Assembly (NCBI GenBank): GCA_029204225.1
Contig: CM055111.1
Coordinates: forward strand, 47,237,224-47,301,223
Source of the DNA: Diphasiastrum complanatum
Taxonomy: Eukaryota > Streptophyta > Lycopodiopsida > Lycopodiales > Lycopodiaceae
Length of the DNA stretch: 64,000 bases
Direction: 5' to 3'
Part shown: piece by piece, positions 55,924 through 64,000 of the stretch
Numbering within the stretch: the stretch's first letter is position 1
Layout of the letters: each line of letters starts with the position of its first letter
Program-made: the position numbers and the translations under genes
The notes under the pieces: generated by a model
What the model was told of the DNA's origin: nothing
Seen by the model: only the letters and a program-made list of their open reading frames with translations
Databases searched by the model: none

Positions 55924-58900
55924 GGAGAGTATGGGCCTCCTGGAGGATGACTCCTTTACAGAAATAGAAACTATTGACGTGTCCACATGCCATTCACACT
56001 TGGCCACTTGCCCCCTGGTAGTTAGATACTCTTGGCATTTTCAATTCCACCATAGCTTTTGTCTCATATCCAATACATGCTCAGATCTATTGCTTGATGT
56101 ACCATGCTCTTGTAGTGTAAGCAAGTTCTTGACCTAGTTGGTCAGTAAATTGCCTACGTAAAGTATTGATACAAAGGACATTGGAGTTTTTGTTTTCATC
56201 ATAGCTTTTATCTCATATCCAACACACACTGAGGTCTATGGCTTGATGTATCATGCTCTTGTAGTGTAAGTAATCGCTACATCACTTTGTTAGCTCGAAC
56301 TTGGAAGCACATGACTAACTCACTTGTGACTTATCACGGTCCACGATGCCTGTGAGATATGTTGTGCAATTACCTATTGGTCACCACTTCATCTGCAGAG
56401 GTGTCATGCCTGCTACTTCGACCTTGCTATTCGTCGTACAAACTTCTCGTGTAAAACTTCCTCTTCACTGAAGCCTTGGAGAAATCCTCTCAAGCCACAT
56501 TAGACTCTACAGCATCTAAATTCACAAACTTTTTAGTACTAGGTACCATTTAGAGGATCCTTTTGGTTGTTGGGCTAACTAAGCCTCAACCATAGCTCAG
56601 CTTAGTTGAACGATTTTTAGTGGACCCATATTTCTTATCATAAGCCAAATCATGTAACGTAAATGCTTTGCCCATACTATCTATATCACCAAAGGATTGC
56701 ATGAAACATTTTTAAAAAAAAAGGATTGACCTTTAAATCATTTTTTATTTGCATCATTTTAGCAAATTACTAATTTTTATGAAGAAAAGCATATTTCAAA
56801 ACAAAAACAAAAAAAAAATAGATAATGGAAACATGCATTGCCCCTATAACATGAAATGGTTGATGAGAAAAAGTGAAATCAAAAGCACCTTTGGGATCTA
56901 TTTGATACAAACAACAGAAAAAAGTACCTGGGATCCCTTTCTCCAATGCTCCTTCGAAATAACTGGAGCCATTGCAGGGTTGTATTGTTCCTCTTTTGAG
57001 AGTCTAAAACTGTTCGTGTATCCAAGTAACTCACAAAAAGTCAGGCCACTTTGTTTAATCCTTGCCTATTTTGTGAGCCTAAGATTGAAATTTCCAACAT
57101 AAAAAATGTCAATATGAAAACTCTTACAAAATTAAATTACAGGTGTAAAGAAAATCAACTTTAACATAGCAAATAGATGTAAAATTGTCATGAACTCCAT
57201 CTTGAAATATTAAAAGGTTTAGAGTCTACTAAGGTTAAGGGCTAGAATCACAATGGTTGACTTAAAGACAAGGTCTTCATTTGAACCTGAAATGCTTATT
57301 TATATACTTGATTATAGTAGTAACGAAGCATGGAACCTGTTGAGTGCAATTTATGTGGAGCTCAAGGAGCACAGGAAAATGAATGGGCCTCAAGGACGAA
57401 TCAAGCAAAGCTTGTCCTTTTGGAATAAAGTTCACGACAAGGACGAGCTACCTACCTATGAAAAATGTTGAGAGTTTCAACAATTAATTAGTTGCAAAAA
57501 TGCAACCCTTAACAACAAATGATGGAAAAGTTAAAACCCATTTAATTTGGTTGAAGTGATAATTATTGAAGTTTAGAAGCATGTAAGCAAGCTTCTAGAA
57601 ATGTTTTTTGAAGTAATTGTTGAAATAAAATTCACCTTAGAAAACAAGTTAACTTTTTAGCCTAATGTGGGGGGTTTTGTGCATGTGTACACACACACAC
57701 ACACATATATATATATATGAAGAAGCCACATATTCAAGTTTGAGCTACCTAGTTCTTGATTCTTGACAATGTTTTGGAGGACATAATTTCTACTAGCTTT
57801 CTAGAAGGTTCCCCTAAGACCTCAAAATTAGAGTATACAGGACATATATCGGTCATTCTATAATTTTGCGATTTTGATGGTCCTATGTATCTTTGTAGAT
57901 ACTTGGTAGAGTTCCTTCATAGGAGCACTAGCTCTCCAATGTCTTGATCATCATATAATATTGTCAATTGAAGATTGTTATTTGATATGCATGATACCAT
58001 GTCTGGCTCTTATGCGATGCCATATCCAAGATATGTTTTCTTGACATGGTATCAAAAGCACATTCTCAGACTTGTGTTATTTTTCTCTGTCCTCACATGC
58101 TACAGCCTTCATGGCTCCTACCAGCTTCCAGCCATCATTGGGGCTACCAACCTTTAGCCAACATATGTTGTCATTTGCCTGCACAGCCCACCCTAGATTG
58201 ATCGGCCTTCTTCCATGAAAAATTTGCCACCAATCACCCTAATCATCCTCGGCCACCAAGCTAATGCCAAGTGCTTGTTTTTTCAAAAAAAATTTAAGGC
58301 ACCTCAATTGACAAGATTTACTTCTACTTGCCGCATAATAAAACCTTATGTCAAAAGGTTCACATAAACAGCCATTCATTGATTGACCCCTAGCACTTAA
58401 CTGGCTGTCCATATCTAGGATCCACACCTAGGACTTGCACCTTCTAATAAAAGCCCAAATGTTGGGCGGCAATCATTGAAGGAGTAGTAGACAAGAAGAT
58501 GATGATCTATTAGTCATGTAAAAGGTTCCAACACAAAGGAAGATCGTCAAAGACACTACAAAACTCCCTCCACAATCTCCAACAGAGTACAGTCATGAAC
58601 TAAACATATATCATAGAGAAGTGAGGGAAATACATCACAAACATAGTGTTCAATTTGCATGAGTTTTTGCTCATAGCTCAAATTGCCCAAAGGTAACCAA
58701 ACTACTAGTCTTGACTCTCAAATTTCAATGCACAAACATGAAGACAGATCAATGCATGTGTCACAAACATGATAGTTACTAGTAGTAGTAGTATATAAAG
58801 CGTCTTCTTATACGAATACAAGGCTTAGCACTAAAGATCTCGTGCAATGAATCATTGCACCTAGAGGTCACTTTCCACCGTGATATAATGGTGGGAGGGA

Positions 58901-61900
58901 GATTCTTTGTCATGAGTATCAACTTGCATCTCACATGTAAAGCAAGCATACGATATGGAAACAATCATCATAATCACCGATCTACATGACAAAATCAACA
59001 TGCAACAGATGGAGTTGCACCACTTAAAGAGACAAGGAAGGGCATTCTCTTTTCGTAACTCCTACGAACACCAACTGTTTTATTCGATAAACACTTTCTT
59101 CGTTTACTCGAGCAATCAAGACCTTTGTCTACTATGCCGCCCTTTGAGTAAACAATAAATATGTAGTACAATTGACTAGTGGAAGTTGATAGTGAGATAA
59201 ATTGTACAGTTCTCCTTTTGTGTAGCCAATATAGTCAACTACACTAAGCAATCAATACTACCAATTACTTACAAATACACCCATATGATGAGCTGACCAA
59301 CTACTTACATGCAACATAAGTCCTATGTGTTGAATCATTTCACACTTGAAATATGCATCTAGTAACATAAAGCAAAAATGTTTCATTTGGTTCTCAAAAT
59401 ACTCCAAGATCTGCATCAATTTTCAGGGTTTTAAAGCTACTACTTTGACATTGGCTAGCGCCTGTCATTTACCATCTATGGAGCTAAGTTGGCTATTTAT
59501 TATGCACGTCACTAGTATATACACTCGACATTTGCTCCATTGTTGTTGATGAGCACTGTAAAAGTTTCCATTGCTACTACATTATTTCTCATTGCCCAAT
59601 ATCCTAGCGTTGATACTTGTTATGGCCTTGGTTCTTATTCCTCCCACATCTACTAGAACCTTCAAAAGAAGGTACCTTGTGGTGAGAAAATTGTCCTTGG
59701 CACGTACTATACCATATGCTATCACGGGTTCATAAGCAAACATTTTTAAGGAAAAAAGGCTTCACCATGAGAGACATAGCGTTCATGTTAAAAGGCTAAA
59801 TTAAAATAATAGAGACGTCATTGGTTAGAGCTTCAAAGACAAAGAATTGTTAAATACTTGTCTTTGGTTCAAGAACCCTTGGCCGATAGACATATTTCAA
59901 CAGAGGAGACTCCTGCTCTAGTATCATTATTGAGATGCGAGCTTTGGTTTTCTTTCAAATACATGTCAATCCTTTGGTTGCCTTTGATTCAGCAACCTTT
60001 TGCTAAGGCCCTTGTATCTACACACAAGTTCCAAGTGTCACATGTTTGATCATATACACATGAGCCTTAGACTATTAATGAGGACAGCCAACCATCATTG
60101 ATTGTCTGTCCAATCTTCCACAATCACAAAGAATCTCGATTTGAACCCACATAATCATATCTGAACAATGTTTTGGAAAAAAGTAAACAAAATTTATTGA
60201 CTAATGGTTCCCAAGTATCATGGGCTTGCTGAAAATTTGTGCACAATGAACAGGAATGATAAATATTTGTGTGATTTTAGGGTGGTTACAAGCAAATTAT
60301 GTGCTTAGAATCTGCACAGGTCTAGGGCATTAGTCATTGTATCTCCCATCTCCCATCTAAATCTCTATTCAATATTATTAGTAAGTATACTTTAACATGA
60401 TTTAACAACCGATCTTTTAAAACCTTTGAAAAACACGAATTTTGCAAACATGACTAGCAATACTTTTCAAATAATACATTTCAACTCCAATGTTTTTGAA
60501 ATCTGATTGAATCATATTGAACTTGCTTTCAACTCTTTTGGTGACTATGCACTCTTCAATCACTAATTCGTATATCATTTGAGGTGACATTTGTACCTTG
60601 TTTCATAGTTACAACACTTTGGTAGGTCGCAACCTAATTAGGACTACAAAACTAGATTCATATGCATGAATTACAATTGGATTGGGATTGTAATTCAAGT
60701 CTTGTCGAATTTCAATTTGTACAATTGGCAATATTTAGGCATCATGCATGGCCTATCAAGTTGACTTGGAGTATGCATGCTTATACAAATCTTTATAGCA
60801 TGCATATGCATGGACTACAAAGATAGAATCATACTTTCTTTTCATGATCAACCTTTTCAAAATTGGCTTTTGGGTGGTATAAATTAAAATAGGATTTAGC
60901 ATTTAAAAAAATTATAATTTTTATTATTTGTTGCAAGAATATTGATTGTAGATAGATAAAGAACTCTATTGTTGACACTTAGTTTCTAAGTTACAATCAA
61001 TCCGAGTAATTTAGAATGAGATAGAATTCTATATGTAGGTAATGATTTTTACAGTTGCACTAAACCCTAAATATGATTTAAATCGGATGAACTGGTTTGA
61101 ATTGGAGAATTGGGAACTATGGATAGGATGGTATATCATTTTATGCAAAGTTTTCATGTTGCTACTTTTCTCTTGGTCCATTTGGATTTGGTGTGGTCTT
61201 GAGTTAACACATATATATCTTGTTTTCGCAACTTTTACTAAAGCACGTACATTTTCCATAAATCCTATGATATATGTAGCCAGTGGCATTATGTTCCTAC
61301 TTTAACATATACATTTTGTAACATCATCTTCAAGAAAATGCATTTTTGCAACAGTTTCTACTTTTGGGCACCATTTTCTTATACCAACACTAAGGGTTGT
61401 TTCTTTTTTAGGTAGAAAAGCTTTAGGCAATCATTCATAGATACTTTGGCTATTACGTACTTCAATGAAAGGATGCAAGGTGTGTATACACGTTTGCGTG
61501 TGTGTATATAGACGTGTGTGCATGCATTTGCATAGCCATATTCAAAATATGGATGCACACTAACTAGTGGTCATCGTGTTGTGCGCTAAAGTGTAATCTT
61601 CAAAACAACTAAAACACCTTAATAGAGAGTAATCCAATACTTTCTTAGTGCTTCAAACAAGTGACACACACAATGAAGACATGGCATGAGCAAAAGTCAA
61701 CAAAAATATATGCATTTTGAATATGAAAGTATGATACAATGGCCAAGTCACCCACCTATCCACAAAACTTTTTGAGGAGGATGTAATGTAGTCATAAATG
61801 TAGCTGAAGTTGTACAACGGTATGCAACTGCAAACATATTAAAGAAACCGTTCTTTAAAAGATCAGAAATAATCCACTTACTGATAAGAGAAATACCCTA

Positions 61901-63519
61901 TTTCTAGTAATGAGCCATAGCATACACTTTTATCATATCAAAGTAGAAAATTTTATGCACCAAATCTCAAACAATAAAGCTCTAGGCTCCAAAATGCTAG
62001 ATGAATAAACATCTATGTTTTTTCTAGCAAGTCATGTCTTTACAACTTGGTTCTTGGTTTGCATCAATGTTTCACAATCTAGATCAACTCAAAGGCAGAT
62101 TGATGGATTGAATTACATAGATAGCCCAATGAAAATATTATGCTACTCCATTTCATTTCACAGCTGAGCAACCAAAATGGTCGCACATCATTGTGCAGTC
62201 CTATAAATTGTAGGGTAAAACAGTAAGTGCCTCAAATCTCAAGCCCACCCACAGTTGGCTACAAATTCCCAAAAGATTTATGAGAGTATGCAATATAGAG
62301 CTCATGCCATGTCTTACTTTTGATACAATCTCAAATATCACATACAAAGGAAAGAAAACATATTGATAGACAATCTCAAACAACTATGAATTTTGTTGTA
62401 GGCCTTCAGATTAGTTGATGCAAGATCTATTTTTAACTAGGTGTTTCAGTGCATTCAGGTTCTAGGTTCAGAGTACTTGTGTCTTGAAATGGAATGACTA
62501 CAGAAAAATGATATGGTGGCTTAAACAAAAGCAAAAAGTTTCCCATGTGAGCAAAGGAAGGTGTGACCACTCCAATGTGCACTGAGATTTTTTCTTGCTC
62601 TTGAGTTCTAACGTATATAACAATATCATCTTCATGGTTGTCAATCAAACAACATCATCCCACCCCATTACCCTGTTCCTCTCTTCTTCACTCTAGGTTT
62701 CTCTCTCGCTTTTTTGAGGTAAACTTTAATCCACTAGTCTAATATGCAAATACACCTCTCCAAAATGTGGTTTGGGGTAAGCTTTCACTCATGCGCAGAT
62801 GAACTTACAGCATCAAAGAAATAAAATAACAAACGAGTACGCATGGTAGTCCCAAAAAACTTGAGTCATTGTACACACTCTTTTAGACACTTAGGCCTTT
62901 GTTATGTCACATCCTATTCCCTTAACATAAAATAGTACTCCACACAAGGATATAAAGCAACAAAATCATCACCTGTCAGACAACAGCACAAAATATGAGT
63001 TGCTATGATCTTCAAGTGCCCTTGCTAAAAGAATGCGTTCTGCCTCTATCATGCTCGCCCCTCCCCATTGAACCTGTGCATGTCATATGACTGAGTCTTC
63101 TCACATTTCAAATACTACTAACATGAAAAACACCAAAATCTATAAGCAAATGCATGCATGTTTCTTGAGGAGTCTTATGAGACAAGTTGTGCTTATAAAT
63201 GATCCTTGCTATGCAACGAAAAATTAATTTCCTTTTTGCAGTCAAGATCTATTAATCAACCAAAACACACATGTACATTGTAAATGTGAAACAAGCCTCT
63301 TCGTAGTGAGATGAAGGCAATAGGATAAATCACATACTACAAACTGAGTCACGACCATTGACAACAATATGAATTTAGACCAACCCATGAAAGCTAAGGC
63401 TCTAATGAGATTTTCTCCATTTGTGAGATAAATTAACAACAAAAGTCCCAAGCATGTCTAGATCCTCCTAATACAAAAACTATGAAAGAGTTGAGCTACT
63501 GATACAAATAATTTTTAAG
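55924..63519. other. 7.6-kb stretch without recognised genes
   Basis: AT-rich, stop-rich on both strands. A repeated TCATAGCTTTTGTCTCATATCC-type phrase (TCTCATATCCAA-ACA) with GGCTTGATGTA-CATGCTC occurs at about 56050-56115 and 56200-56265. A (CA)n(TA)n run lies at 57689-57718. The open frame at 57253-57471 (plus) has no recognised motif. Many short frames look like chance. Confidence 0.4.
57689..57718. repeat. (CA)n(TA)n microsatellite
   Basis: About eight CA units followed by about seven TA units. Confidence 0.9.
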
Positions 63520-63850
63520 ACCTCTCCCAAAGTGCTTGGATTTCGTCTTACTTCAATATGACCTAGATATTTAATTTCCTTCTTTAACAGTTCACTCTTT
63601 TTTCTTATTACAGGACATTTTCCCTCATGTTTAACAACACAATTCTAATATGGGTCACATGCAAGACCTCTCCTACATGCAATACACTATTAATACATCT
63701 CCTAAAACATCAGTCAACATTCATCAATAAAATTTGCAATGAATTACTCTCACATGGTATAAGAACATCGTTCATCAACATCATACATCTTATTGGGGCA
63801 TTTATTAGTCCAAAAGGCATCACACATCATACAGGCAACGCCACCCCACC
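63520..63850 (-). pseudogene. Ty3-type reverse transcriptase, very decayed
   Basis: On the minus strand MPFGLINAPI, then MMLMNDVLIPCES (the FxxLMNxVL-P helix), a ruined active-site region with no YxDD/FIDD left, and VTHIRIVLLNMREN (the HLRxVLxxLRE block). The order and spacing fit Ty3 RT. The rest of the element may lie beyond the window edge on the right. Confidence 0.5.
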
Positions 63851-64000
63851 TTGACACATGTATGGCTTGTGTGTTGCATACTTCTAGCCTACCCTCTTGT
63901 CTTTATATTGACCCTCTAACTATCCCACTTGCGTCTAACGCTAGTGCTGATTGCCTTCCTCAAGGCCTCCAATTGTAATGCACTCCAAGACCTCTCCAAA

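Overview
This window looks like nuclear DNA from a land plant with a large, repeat-rich genome. The evidence is plant-type intron borders, a plant GT14 (DUF266) glycosyltransferase gene tail, a ZCF37-like single-exon gene, tRNA-Asp and initiator-tRNA-Met primer sites, and plant-style Ty3, Copia, hAT and LINE relics. I cannot name the species. The low gene density and old, nested retroelements would suit a gymnosperm, a fern or a large-genome angiosperm. No prokaryotic, organellar, CRISPR, rRNA or tRNA locus was seen.

Layout. 1-9737: a decayed Ty3/gypsy element of Athila/Tat type. It has an LTR end, a tRNA-Asp-like primer site, a gag with four zinc knuckles, RNase H plus integrase without protease or polymerase core, and an extra 3' reading frame behind its own TATA box. 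9735-10757: an unrecognised broken gene on the minus strand. 11506-12678: the only clearly intact gene, a 390-residue protein with a C-terminal membrane helix. 13162-18252: a complete but non-coding LTR retrotransposon (LARD type, minus strand) with 1.25-kb LTRs, a 5-bp target duplication, a Copia-type primer site, a polypurine tract and unusual internal repeats. 18988-24840: an inverted-repeat element, a broken hAT transposase and a broken chromovirus pol. 26725-29330: the last three exons of a GT14 glycosyltransferase gene (minus). 29672-31848: a 5'-truncated LINE held between GA/TC microsatellites. 32550-46900: fragments of Ty3 protease, two non-autonomous Copia-like elements in opposite orientation, a second hAT relic, a chromovirus 3' end with its LTR, and a 671-bp hAT-like foldback element. 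46925-52012: a LINE island with an EN-RT LINE and an ORF1-only LINE, again joined through GA/TC repeats. 53988-55880: Copia pol (minus) and Copia gag (plus) relics. 55924-64000: mostly unidentifiable, with a last degenerate Ty3 RT at 63520-63850.

Most of the content is transposon debris at different ages. The most interesting signals are a LINE family whose copies are each bounded on both sides by (TC)n and end in a covarying hairpin, an ORF1-only member of that family, the hairpin array next to the primer site of the non-coding LTR element, and the short inverted TGCGAGAG motif array in the Ty3 element. All calls are by eye; no alignment or database search was run.
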